A stretch of DNA of 6,321 nt from Mageeibacillus sp. UBA1243 (GCA_002308595.1 DBWH01000019.1:1715-8035), one strand, 5' to 3'. Positions 1-6,025 are shown, numbered from the stretch's first letter. The notes: generated by a model not told the origin, from the letters alone. Made by a program: numbers and translations.

Positions 1-597
1 CTGGCAGATACCAAATGGAACCTTCTTACGGGAAGAACGCTGAACGTTCTTGAAGTTTACGAAGATACCCTGCGCGGTTTCAGGTCTGAGGTAAATTTCA
101 GCCTGCGAGCCCTCTGTGACGCCCTGGTAGGTCTTGTACATGAGGTTGAACTTCCTGATGTCGGTGAAGTCCGAGTTTCCGCAGTAGGGGCAGGTGACGC
201 CGTTCTGTCTGATGTAATCGACAAGCTCCTTGTCGCTCCATCCGTCGCAGGAGATTTCAGTGCCCTTCTCCTTGTTCCAGTCCTCGATGAGCTTGTCGGC
301 GCGGTATCTTGACTTGCAGGATCTGCAGTCGAGCATGGGGTCGTTGAAGCTTCCGACGTGGCCGGATGCCACCCAGACCTGGGGGTTCATGAGAATTGCG
401 CAGTCGATGCCTACGTTGTAGGGGTTCTCCTGCACGAATTTCTTCCACCATGCGCGCTTGACGTTGTTCTTGAGTTCGGAGCCGAGGGGGCCGAAGTCCC
501 ATGCATTGGCGAGTCCGCCGTAAATGTCGGAGCCGGGGTAAACGAAGCCTCTGTTTTTGCAGAGAGCGACGATTTTTTCCATAGTTTTCTCAACCAT
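1..597 (-). CDS. glyQS: Glycyl-tRNA synthetase, single-chain type (N-terminal part, cut by window edge)
   Basis: Class II synthetase that charges tRNA-Gly with glycine using ATP in the cytoplasm; this is the homodimeric single-chain form, not the separate alpha/beta form. The first 199 residues are present. Visible marks are the N-terminal FGPLG segment (residues 35-39), two CxxC pairs (C91/C94 and C136/C139) that probably hold the zinc typical of the family, and the highly conserved RPETAQGIF (171-179) followed by PFGICQ (194-199), just before the motif 2 FRNE expected beyond the edge. The ATG at 597 is preferred over the in-frame ATG at 582 because a GGAGGG site (606-611) sits 8 bases upstream. 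It lies 18 bases after rpoZ and is probably the next gene of the same operon, with its ribosome binding site filling the gap. Only the Cys in GICQ (usually Ala or Gly) looks unusual. The rest of the gene is outside the window. Confidence 0.95.
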   Translation of the reverse strand, partial: MVEKTMEKIVALCKNRGFVYPGSDIYGGLANAWDFGPLGSELKNNVKRAWWKKFVQENPYNVGIDCAILMNPQVWVASGHVGSFNDPMLDCRSCKSRYRADKLIEDWNKEKGTEISCDGWSDKELVDYIRQNGVTCPYCGNSDFTDIRKFNLMYKTYQGVTEGSQAEIYLRPETAQGIFVNFKNVQRSSRKKVPFGICQ

Positions 598-615
598 CTT
601 TTGTACCCTCCGACC

Positions 616-867
616 TTATTCTTCTACTTTCTGAAATCTGAGTTTGCCCTCGTAGAGCTCGTAAACGCTCTCGGAAACCGCCTTGCCGTGCTCGAGGTTG
701 AGCTTCTTGTTCTGAACGTCCTTGCAGTCTCTCTCAGCGTAATAGAGTTCGTCTTCAAGCTGTCTTGCTCTCTTGGATACGATGGAGCAGAGTGTGAATC
801 TTGAATCAATACCATCAATCTTGAGCAGCTTTGAAATCTCGGGTTCTGTCATACTTGAATCAGCCAT
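616..867 (-). CDS. rpoZ: DNA-directed RNA polymerase omega subunit
   Basis: Small subunit that wraps the C-terminal tail of beta-prime and helps RNA polymerase assembly. The 83-residue protein has the omega core: DSRFTLCSIVSKRARQL at residues 21-37, close to the family pattern DSRYxLVxxxAKRARQ, and a C-terminal YELYEGKLRF (69-78) corresponding to the usual ALxEIxEGKI. Length is normal for Firmicutes omega. The ATG at 867 has a GGAG 8 bases upstream; an internal ATG at residue 6 has no such site. Position directly after gmk is the standard gmk-rpoZ arrangement and supports the call. The middle (about 40-62) is more charged than usual and matches no motif I know. Confidence 0.92.
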   Translation of the reverse strand: MADSSMTEPEISKLLKIDGIDSRFTLCSIVSKRARQLEDELYYAERDCKDVQNKKLNLEHGKAVSESVYELYEGKLRFQKVEE

Positions 868-892
868 TTTGTTTTCTCCTTTTTTATCGCGT

Positions 893-906
893 CGGGAATC
901 GTCCCG
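893..906 (-). other. Short stem-loop in the gmk-rpoZ gap
   Basis: In the 77-base gmk-rpoZ gap, CGGGA and TCCCG pair around a 4-base loop, ending about 15 bases before the rpoZ ribosome binding site. There is no T run after it on either strand, so it does not look like a terminator. It could be an mRNA processing or stability element, or chance. A second weak 5-bp hairpin with a GAAA loop overlaps the gmk stop codon. No convincing internal promoter was found in the gap. Confidence 0.3.
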
Positions 907-944
907 TCGTTATTAGATTTATATTCAGGAAGCGCGTGATCTTT

Positions 945-1625
945 TCAGATCTCGTCGGCCTCTTCCCTCAGTTTCTTTACAAGATTTTCAGCAAATTCGC
1001 GGGAATTCGCCAATTTGTATTTCTCGGCGGTCTTTTTGGCTTTCCTGTCGCACGAAGTCAGTGAGTCGTAAATCGAAAGGATCGCGTTTTTCGAATCCTC
1101 GAGAACGTCGTTGTAGATGACGTAGTCGAATTCGCCGTACTTGTCGATTTCGCTTTCATGAGCGAATCTCATGCGTTTTTTGATTGTCTCATCGGAGTCG
1201 CTTGCCCTTGCGACAAGTCTCTCCTTAAGAATCTTCATGGACGGCGGGAAAATGAAGACTGCTTTTGCCTTATCGCCAAATTCCTTCTTCAGGTTCACGG
1301 CGCCTGGAACCGTCAGGTCGAGGACAACGTTGTTTCCCGCTTCAAGGCGCCTCACGACGTCCGATTTAAGAGTTCCGTAGCGGTTCTCCCTGTACTCGTC
1401 AAACTCGAAGAATCCGCCCTCGTCCGCGAGCTTTCCGAATTCTTCAAAAGTAAGGAAGTAGTAGTCAACGCCGTTTTGTTCCTTACCCCTTGGCGGTCTC
1501 GTCGTCGCAGAAACGCTGTGAGATACGTTTTCGCGCGACTCAAGAATGAAATTGATCAGTGTGTTCTTGCCGGAGCCCGAAGGTCCGGAAACTACCAGAA
1601 GCAAACTGTCAGGACTTTTACCCAT
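945..1625 (-). CDS. gmk: Guanylate kinase (diverged GMP-site motif, long C-terminal tail)
   Basis: Phosphorylates GMP to GDP with ATP; an essential step of purine nucleotide supply and recycling. Of 226 residues, the P-loop is GPSGSGKNT (14-22), the GMP-phosphate segment is TTRPPR (41-46) with GVDYYF (52-57), the conserved Glu is in FFEFDE (E74), NRYGT (81-85) gives the conserved Tyr, and FDYVIYND (166-173) is the late family motif. Two places deviate: N21 follows the P-loop Lys where Ser or Gly is common, and the usual LDxDxQG reads LDLTVPG (102-108), so the second Asp, which contacts the guanine base in studied enzymes, is T105. About 40 charged residues follow the normal end of the fold. 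The ATG at 1625 has AGGGGAG 7 bases upstream. Position between remA and rpoZ is the normal gmk place, so this is most likely the genuine and possibly only guanylate kinase despite the changes. Confidence 0.92.
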   Translation of the reverse strand: MGKSPDSLLLVVSGPSGSGKNTLINFILESRENVSHSVSATTRPPRGKEQNGVDYYFLTFEEFGKLADEGGFFEFDEYRENRYGTLKSDVVRRLEAGNNVVLDLTVPGAVNLKKEFGDKAKAVFIFPPSMKILKERLVARASDSDETIKKRMRFAHESEIDKYGEFDYVIYNDVLEDSKNAILSIYDSLTSCDRKAKKTAEKYKLANSREFAENLVKKLREEADEI

Positions 1626-1652
1626 TCCAAAACTCCCCTGTCATATATTGAT

Positions 1653-1952
1653 TCAGTCTTCTTCAAGGTCGTCCGGCAGGTCGTCATCTTCGTCAAAGCT
1701 TGACGGTCTGCCGCTCGCAGCCGCTTCGATTCTCGTGGCGATGGTCGAAACGTGAAGAGCCGAAAGGATCACATGGTCGCTGTCCATTATGATGATTGAC
1801 TTCGTGCGTCTGCCCTGTGTGACGTCAATGCACCGCCCCGTGTCCTTAGCCTCCTGCATAAGCCTCTTTGAAGGAGATGAAATCGCGGATGACACCGACA
1901 CGATTCTGTCCGCATTCACGATATTCCCGTATCCTACGCTGATAAAAGTCAT
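1653..1952 (-). CDS. remA: RemA/DUF370 family regulator
   Basis: Small DNA-binding protein; in Bacillus subtilis RemA forms ring-like oligomers and activates biofilm matrix and osmoprotection genes. The 99-residue protein starts MTFISVGYGNIVNADRI, matching the family start with FGNIVxANRI, and carries GRRTKSIIIMDSDHVILSA (47-65), nearly the family consensus including the double Arg needed for DNA binding; the Arg in ADRI (R16) also fits. It ends in an acidic tail (DEDDDLPDDLEED, 87-99), which B. subtilis RemA lacks in this form. An upstream in-frame ATG at 2006 would add 18 residues and overlap yicC, but the family start and a perfect GGAGG 5 bases upstream favour 1952. It lies 46 bases after yicC and 27 before gmk. 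What it controls in this organism is not visible. Confidence 0.95.
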   Translation of the reverse strand: MTFISVGYGNIVNADRIVSVSSAISSPSKRLMQEAKDTGRCIDVTQGRRTKSIIIMDSDHVILSALHVSTIATRIEAAASGRPSSFDEDDDLPDDLEED

Positions 1953-1957
1953 TTTTG

Positions 1958-1962
1958 CCTCC
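1958..1962 (-). promoter_or_regulatory. Ribosome binding site that fixes the remA start
   Basis: A perfect GGAGG on the minus strand, 5 bases before the ATG at 1952. It decides between this start and the longer in-frame option at 2006. Confidence 0.85.
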
Positions 1963-1998
1963 GGGGGTGTGGTTACATGGTCGCTGAAGACGCCAATG

Positions 1999-2880
1999 TC
2001 ACTCAATGTTCTGAATCTGCTCTCTCAGCATCTCAAGCCTTGACTTGACCGTGAGGACCGACTCAAAAAGCTCGCTGTCGTTGCTCTTAGAGCCGAGGGT
2101 GTTGATTTCGCGTTTGAACTCCTGGAGAACAAAGTCGATCTCGCGTCCTACGGGAGCGCCCGAGTTCAGGTATTTGTCAATCTGGTTGAGATGGCTTTCA
2201 ATCCTTGCGGTCTCTTCGGTGATGTCCGACCTGTCCGCAAAAAGCGCCACCTCCTGCGCGAGCCTCTGCTCATCAATCGCATCCGAGGAACCGAGAAGCT
2301 TTTCAAGCCTCTCCGCGAGCTTGTCCTTGTACTCAATGCTGACGTAAGGAGCCCTCTTCTTAATGACCTCAAATGCCTCGCTTATCTCTTTGACAAGACG
2401 TCTTATCTCACCGTCAAGGTAGGCGCCCTCCGTGCTGCGCATCTCAAGGAGCTTATCAACAGCGGCGGTCGAAGCGTCGAAAACACACTTGTCAAGCGCG
2501 TCCTCGTCAAGCTCAGCCTTCTCTATTGTGAAAACGTCCGGCATTTTGAAAAGGTGCGAAGGTGAAAGGCTCTCGCCAAGGCCGAACTTTTCGCAGGCCT
2601 CTTTCTCAGCCTCAAAATATGCACCGGCAAGGTCCCAGTCAACGTTCACTTTCGTTCCTGCAGCTTTGGCCTTTTCAAACTGGACAAAAATATCCACCTT
2701 GCCGCGGCTCACCTTTTCGCGCAGAGCTTTCTTTACTGTGATTTCAAATGCGGAAAGTTCCCTTGGCATCTTGATCTGAAGATCGAGACTTTTCGAATTG
2801 ACGGTCTTTATTTCGACAGTTACGGTTCCGCTCTCGCACGTTGAAATGCCTTTTCCGAAACCGGTCATGCTTTTTAGCAT
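1999..2880 (-). CDS. yicC: YicC/YloC family endoribonuclease
   Basis: Member of the YicC family, shown in Escherichia coli to be an endoribonuclease acting in small-RNA turnover and known as YloC in Bacillus. The 293-residue protein shows the full family signature: MTGFG (5-9), VEIKTVNSKSLD (22-33), MPREL (38-42), a C-terminal ADRSDITEE (215-223), SHL (229-231), GREIDFVLQEFKREINTLGSK (two parts, 245-265) and REQIQNIE at the very end (286-293). Length is typical. The start at 2880 gives the usual MxxSMTGFG opening and has AAGGA about 10 bases upstream; the longer frame starting at 2931 would run through the dyad downstream of the promoter and is rejected. It is the first gene after a strong promoter and heads the yicC-remA-gmk-rpoZ order common in Firmicutes. 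Confidence 0.95.
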   Translation of the reverse strand: MLKSMTGFGKGISTCESGTVTVEIKTVNSKSLDLQIKMPRELSAFEITVKKALREKVSRGKVDIFVQFEKAKAAGTKVNVDWDLAGAYFEAEKEACEKFGLGESLSPSHLFKMPDVFTIEKAELDEDALDKCVFDASTAAVDKLLEMRSTEGAYLDGEIRRLVKEISEAFEVIKKRAPYVSIEYKDKLAERLEKLLGSSDAIDEQRLAQEVALFADRSDITEETARIESHLNQIDKYLNSGAPVGREIDFVLQEFKREINTLGSKSNDSELFESVLTVKSRLEMLREQIQNIE

Positions 2881-2911
2881 CGCCAATGCATCCTTTCCGA
2901 TAAAATAATAC

Positions 2912-2941
2912 CTCAAAATGTGTGCGCGCACACACTTTGAG
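2912..2941. promoter_or_regulatory. 30-bp near-perfect dyad over the yicC transcription start (candidate operator)
   Basis: CTCAAA and TTTGAG flank TGTGTGCGCGCACACA with no spacer; 14 of 15 base pairs of the dyad match, the single mismatch being A2918/C2935. It begins immediately downstream of the -10 box, so the expected start of transcription (about 2935) falls inside it. This is a typical repressor position. The inner 18 bases (2918-2935) alternate purine and pyrimidine without break, which also suits Z-DNA. Transcribed, the inner part could fold into a 5'-terminal hairpin with a 4-base loop. The binding protein is unknown. Confidence 0.7.
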
Positions 2942-2969
2942 ATTATAACAAAAACAGCGTATGTTTCAA
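2942..2969 (-). promoter_or_regulatory. Sigma-A type promoter of the yicC-remA-gmk-rpoZ-glyQS operon
   Basis: On the minus strand a -35 TTGAAA (2964-2969) and a perfect -10 TATAAT (2942-2947) are 16 bases apart, and TGT before the -10 gives an extended -10. Expected start is near 2935, leaving a leader of about 55 bases to the yicC ATG. Confidence 0.87.
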
Positions 2970-2979
2970 GTGTTTTTTA

Positions 2980-2994
2980 ACCGCGGGAGGCGGT
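2980..2994 (-). other. Weak hairpin after the CARF nuclease gene, no T run
   Basis: ACCGC and GCGGT pair around a 5-base loop just after the stop codon of the CARF nuclease gene. On the transcribed (minus) strand it is followed by TTAAAAAAC, not a T run, so it is not a convincing intrinsic terminator. Read-through into the yicC operon is therefore possible. Confidence 0.35.
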
Positions 2995-2995
2995 C

Positions 2996-4219
2996 TCAGT
3001 GGGCAAGATTGGCGATTCTCTTCTGGAATTTTGAATCTGTCATGTTGTAGATTTCGATGACCGATATGCGGTACTCCTTCGCCCTCTCCTTAAAGTTGGC
3101 GGACGACACCTCGCCTTTGGGCGCACCGAGCACCAGAACCGCTTTTGCGTACTTGCCGCCAAACCTTGCCGTTACGACTTTCAGTTTGTAAAGCTCGTCG
3201 TTTGAGACGTCGCCGTTCTTGCAGGAAATGAATACAGGTTTCAGGCCTCTCTGGAGGATCACGTCAATCTCATTGGTGAGTTCGAGGCGGTTTGCGTCGT
3301 CGCCGTCAATGTCAATGAGAACGCCCGTGAGAGCGTCCGTAAAAACCTTCTCGCCGCCGTTCTGAGCCTTCTTTGCGAGTCTGTAGACCTGGAGTTCAAG
3401 AAGGTTGCCGGATTTGGCAAGGCAGTGCCTAACCGTTTCGGATTTAAATGAGACTGTCTCGCGGCCGTCGGAAACGCTGACGGTTATAAGGCCGGCGTGT
3501 TCGAGTTTGGTGAAGATTGCCTTGGCGGCAGGCGGACAGTTTTCGATCGATGCGGGAAGCTTCGGGTCGCGGTCGTCCTTAAGGCTTCTTGCCGAGCCGT
3601 TTTCGAGCTTTACAAAGCGCTCAAGAACTCCGACCGCAAAATTCCACGGATTCGGCGACTCCTTGCATATGGTCCACATATTGTCGACGTCCTCGTCATA
3701 AAGCACACTGTCGTCCCAGACATGCGTTCCGGACGTTTTCTCGCTCTCGAAAATGACCCTTCCGCCGTTTATCGCGATGTTCTCGGCAACGCTTATAACC
3801 GGAAGCTGCGCGCCGTCAAGAATTGTTTTACCGTCCCTGTCAAGGTCGACAATTCTTCCGCTCTCGATATTGTATCTGTGAAGCTGGATTTTCCTCTCCG
3901 GGAAGCGCTCGGCAACGGTCGCCGCCGCCACGATATAGCTCTCGTTTCCGCCTGTGAGATCAAATACGCAATTTTCGTATTTTTTCGTGATTTTATCAAA
4001 CGCGTCAATGATCGAGTCAACCTTGAAAGGCGCCAGCGAAAGGCCCGTAAACTCGATGGAGATGCCTCTTTTCTCAAAAAACGCCCTGTACCTTTCAAGC
4101 TGCGACTTGCTGATGCCCCGCTTCACGCTGCTCACAAAAATCACGCGCTCGGGTGTCCTGATAAGCGCCGATGAAATGTTGTCAATATTGCTTTTGTCCA
4201 CAAACTCAACGATCGTCAT
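2996..4219 (-). CDS. CARF-domain nuclease of the Card1/DUF1887 type
   Basis: A 407-residue protein with two recognisable ends. The N-terminal part (about 1-145) looks like a CARF sensor: a Rossmann-like series of strands with FDLTGGNESYIVAA (86-99), the DxTGGxK/E-type ligand loop of CARF proteins. The middle (about 146-262) resembles a winged-helix linker. The C-terminal part (about 268-407) fits a PD-(D/E)xK nuclease: GNLLELQVYR with E275, NEIDV with D319, then VFISCKNG with K334. Known Card1/Can2 relatives bind cyclic tetra-adenylate made by type III CRISPR complexes and then cut nucleic acid; many homologues lie outside CRISPR loci. The usual acidic residue of (D/E)xK is S332 here. The ATG at 4219 has GGAG 8 bases upstream. 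It starts 3 bases after the second ATP-grasp gene, so is the third gene of that operon. No Cas gene or array is visible; its ligand and target are unknown. Family assignment is firm on motifs, function inferred. Confidence 0.85.
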   Translation of the reverse strand: MTIVEFVDKSNIDNISSALIRTPERVIFVSSVKRGISKSQLERYRAFFEKRGISIEFTGLSLAPFKVDSIIDAFDKITKKYENCVFDLTGGNESYIVAAATVAERFPERKIQLHRYNIESGRIVDLDRDGKTILDGAQLPVISVAENIAINGGRVIFESEKTSGTHVWDDSVLYDEDVDNMWTICKESPNPWNFAVGVLERFVKLENGSARSLKDDRDPKLPASIENCPPAAKAIFTKLEHAGLITVSVSDGRETVSFKSETVRHCLAKSGNLLELQVYRLAKKAQNGGEKVFTDALTGVLIDIDGDDANRLELTNEIDVILQRGLKPVFISCKNGDVSNDELYKLKVVTARFGGKYAKAVLVLGAPKGEVSSANFKERAKEYRISVIEIYNMTDSKFQKRIANLAH

Positions 4220-4222
4220 GTT

Positions 4223-5035
4223 TCAGGCTCCGTATTTATCCTTAACGTAGTCGGCAAAGACCTTGGCGGCATCGATTCCGTACACCGCGTAGAGCATCCT
4301 CGTACCGACAACATCCTCAATCTCATTGAAAAAGAGCTCGCCGCCGCTCACAAGAAAATCAACGCCGATGAAATCCGGCTCGCCGAGCGCCTTCACGATT
4401 TTATAAACTTTTTCCCTGTCGTTATCGCCAAGGTCAAAAGGCCTTGCCTCTCCGCCCAGCGAAAAATTGCTTCTGAAATCACTGTCCGACGACCTAAGAA
4501 CCGCCTTGAAGATTCTGCCGCCAAGGACATAAACTCTTAAATCCCTGCCGCTCTTTCCGTCGCCGACAAGCTTCTGCGCGACAAGCTTCTCGCCCTTAAG
4601 AAGCTTCTTTGCTTTCTTCAGTTCATCCTCGCTTCTGCAGAGCCTTACGCCCTTTCCGCCGTGCCCCGAGGCGGTTTTCACAACCAGCGGGTAAACTCCC
4701 TTCGGCGGCAGTTTTTTCCCTGAAATATCGTAAATTTCGGAGAAAGGCACTCCCGCTTCTTTTGCAAGTTTATATGACAGGGCCTTGTCGTTGCAGATTT
4801 CGGATACCCTTGGCGGGTTGATGACGGCCGTGCCGAGCAACTCAAGTTTTTTCGAAAAAGAAGGGTCAATGGTCCTTACGACGGCAACGTCCGGCCTGTC
4901 AAAAGTCTCAGGAAGGTCCTCCCGCATCACTATCGACGCGTCAAAGCACTCTCCGAAAAGCTCGAGCAGTCTGCTTGCAAACCACTCGTTTATACCGTAT
5001 TGGATTTTGTCGTAAACAATCCAGAGTGTCTTCAA
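4223..5035 (-). CDS. RimK-like ATP-grasp ligase, second of pair (TTG start)
   Basis: An ATP-grasp carboxylate-amine ligase of 270 residues; such enzymes activate a carboxylate as acyl-phosphate and join it to an amine. Marks: INPPR at 72-76 and CNDK (81-84) matching the RimK NSxxAI...DK segment, VVK (118-120), the glycine loop GHGGKGV (124-130), GRDLRV (163-168), DFRSNFSLGG (186-195), and the metal site D226 plus NEIED (237-241). RimK has E-x-N at this last place, here it is E238-I-E240, with the peculiar following VVGTRMLY. The start is TTG: an in-frame stop lies just upstream, no ATG fits, and GGAGG sits 5 bases before. The TTG overlaps the TGA of the preceding ligase (shared TTGA), indicating translational coupling. 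Only modest similarity to its neighbour, so these are diverged partners, not a recent duplication. Substrate unknown. Confidence 0.85.
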   Translation of the reverse strand: MKTLWIVYDKIQYGINEWFASRLLELFGECFDASIVMREDLPETFDRPDVAVVRTIDPSFSKKLELLGTAVINPPRVSEICNDKALSYKLAKEAGVPFSEIYDISGKKLPPKGVYPLVVKTASGHGGKGVRLCRSEDELKKAKKLLKGEKLVAQKLVGDGKSGRDLRVYVLGGRIFKAVLRSSDSDFRSNFSLGGEARPFDLGDNDREKVYKIVKALGEPDFIGVDFLVSGGELFFNEIEDVVGTRMLYAVYGIDAAKVFADYVKDKYGA

Positions 5036-5922
5036 GTGCGCCTCCGCGATTCAGTCTGAAGCTTTGCCTTGATGTATTTCATGATGACCCCGGCAAGGTC
5101 AATGCCTGTCGCGTCAAGAGTGCTCTTAAAGTGCGGGTTAGAGTTCACCTCGCAGATGAGCGGCCCGTTTTCGCCGAAAAGCACGTCAACGCCCGCAAAA
5201 TCAAGCCCGAGCGCCCTGCACGCCCTTACCGCAACAGCCTTCTGTTCTTTGCTCAGCCTGCACGCTTTTGCACTGCCGCCAAGGGTAACATTCGACCTGA
5301 AGTCACCGTTTTCACTGTGCCTTTCCATCGCGCAGACAACCCTGCCGCCGACGACGTTCACTCTTATGTCCCGTCCCCGGCTCGACTTGACAAACTTCTG
5401 CATCAGAAAGCCCTTGTGGCCTATTGACTTTATAATCTTTTTCAGCCCGTCAAAATCATCGGCAAGGTAAACCTGCTGTCCGAACGAGCCGCTGACTTCT
5501 TTAACGACAAGCGGATAGCCGAGCTTTTCCGCAGCATCCTGCGCAAAACCGAAATCGTCAATCGCAACGCCCTCAAAAGTCAGCGGCGCAACGTATGTCT
5601 CAGGCGTCGGAACGCCCGCTTTTTCAAGCGCGATCGCAGTGAGCGCTTTATTGTCGCAGCCCTCTACGGCGCGGGCGCTGTTAAAAAGCCTTAAGCCGCA
5701 GGCCTCAAGCTGCTTTGCAAGAATAACGTCTTTATCCCAGAAAAGCGCAAAATCAACGTCTTTAACAAGTTCTTTCAGCGCGATTACGCTGTGCGGAAGC
5801 TTGCCTGTCTTTACCGTCTTCAACTCAATGCCTTCTTTTCCGGCAGCAAGAGACAGAAGTTCGTAAAGCTCGTCGAACTTCCTGCTCCTCATGAAATTGT
5901 TGACGATAAGCCAGCCTTTCAT
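5032..5922 (-). CDS. RimK-like ATP-grasp ligase, first of pair
   Basis: A 296-residue ATP-grasp enzyme of the RimK alpha-L-glutamate ligase family, a Clostridia-type version beginning MKGWLIVNNF. Domains in order: N-terminal pre-ATP-grasp region (1-about 85) with FWDKDVILAK and NSARAV (81-86), then DNK (90-92), VVKE (139-142), the glycine loop GSFGQQV (145-151), GRDIRV (183-188), DFRSNVTLGG (207-216), and the metal ligands D246, E258 and N260 in CEVNSN. All ATP-grasp residues that can be judged are intact. E. coli RimK adds Glu to ribosomal protein S6; the substrate here is unknown and this is not a RimK orthologue by length or context. The ATG at 5922 is preferred over TTG at 5931, because AGAGG (5933-5937) is 10 bases from the ATG but nearly touches the TTG. 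It heads the operon behind a good promoter. Confidence 0.88.
   Translation of the reverse strand: MKGWLIVNNFMRSRKFDELYELLSLAAGKEGIELKTVKTGKLPHSVIALKELVKDVDFALFWDKDVILAKQLEACGLRLFNSARAVEGCDNKALTAIALEKAGVPTPETYVAPLTFEGVAIDDFGFAQDAAEKLGYPLVVKEVSGSFGQQVYLADDFDGLKKIIKSIGHKGFLMQKFVKSSRGRDIRVNVVGGRVVCAMERHSENGDFRSNVTLGGSAKACRLSKEQKAVAVRACRALGLDFAGVDVLFGENGPLICEVNSNPHFKSTLDATGIDLAGVIMKYIKAKLQTESRRRT
5041..5045 (-). promoter_or_regulatory. Ribosome binding site for the TTG-initiated ligase
   Basis: GGAGG lies 5 bases before the TTG at 5035 and inside the end of the upstream gene. With the upstream in-frame stop it settles the non-ATG start. Confidence 0.8.
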
Positions 5923-5950
5923 AAATGCCAAACCTCTGAAAAGTGATCTT

Positions 5951-5964
5951 AAAGCCGCGGCTTT
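5951..5964. repeat. 14-bp perfect palindrome in the ligase operon leader
   Basis: AAAGCCG followed directly by CGGCTTT lies in the leader, between promoter and first gene. As a spacer-free dyad it could bind a dimeric protein. A T run follows on the plus strand, but no plus-strand gene ends before it, so a terminator role is unlikely. Confidence 0.4.
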
Positions 5965-5980
5965 TTTGAAAGGTTTTCCG

Positions 5981-5995
5981 CAGTTTTTTCAACTG
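5981..5995. repeat. Inverted repeat over the ligase operon start site
   Basis: CAGTT and AACTG flank a 5-base spacer, just downstream of the -10 box, so the expected transcription start (about 5990) falls inside. It may be an operator or a 5'-end hairpin; only 5 bp per arm, so chance is possible. Confidence 0.35.
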
Positions 5996-5996
5996 A

Positions 5997-6025
5997 ATTT
6001 TACCACGGGAGCCCTTTTTCTTCAA
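5997..6025 (-). promoter_or_regulatory. Sigma-A type promoter of the ligase pair/CARF nuclease operon
   Basis: On the minus strand, TTGAAG (6020-6025) and TAAAAT (5997-6002) are separated by exactly 17 bases, and TGG before the -10 gives an extended -10. The leader to the ATG at 5922 is about 68 bases. It is the only good candidate in the divergent intergenic region. Confidence 0.75.

Noticed and set aside
358..804. Plus-strand 148-codon open frame across the glyQS-rpoZ junction, hydrophobic in its translation
   Set aside because: Antisense shadow of two clear genes; no ribosome binding site or family match.
868..944. Possible internal promoter before rpoZ (TATAAA-like stretch)
   Set aside because: No acceptable -35 box at the right distance; rpoZ is probably read from the operon promoter.
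2744..2935. Minus-strand 63-codon frame starting in the dyad
   Set aside because: Out of frame with yicC and overlapping its conserved N-terminus; the yicC reading is certain.
3497..4174. Plus-strand 225-codon open frame opposite the CARF nuclease gene
   Set aside because: Long but antisense to a well-supported gene, with no recognisable motif; balanced-GC coding DNA often gives such shadows.
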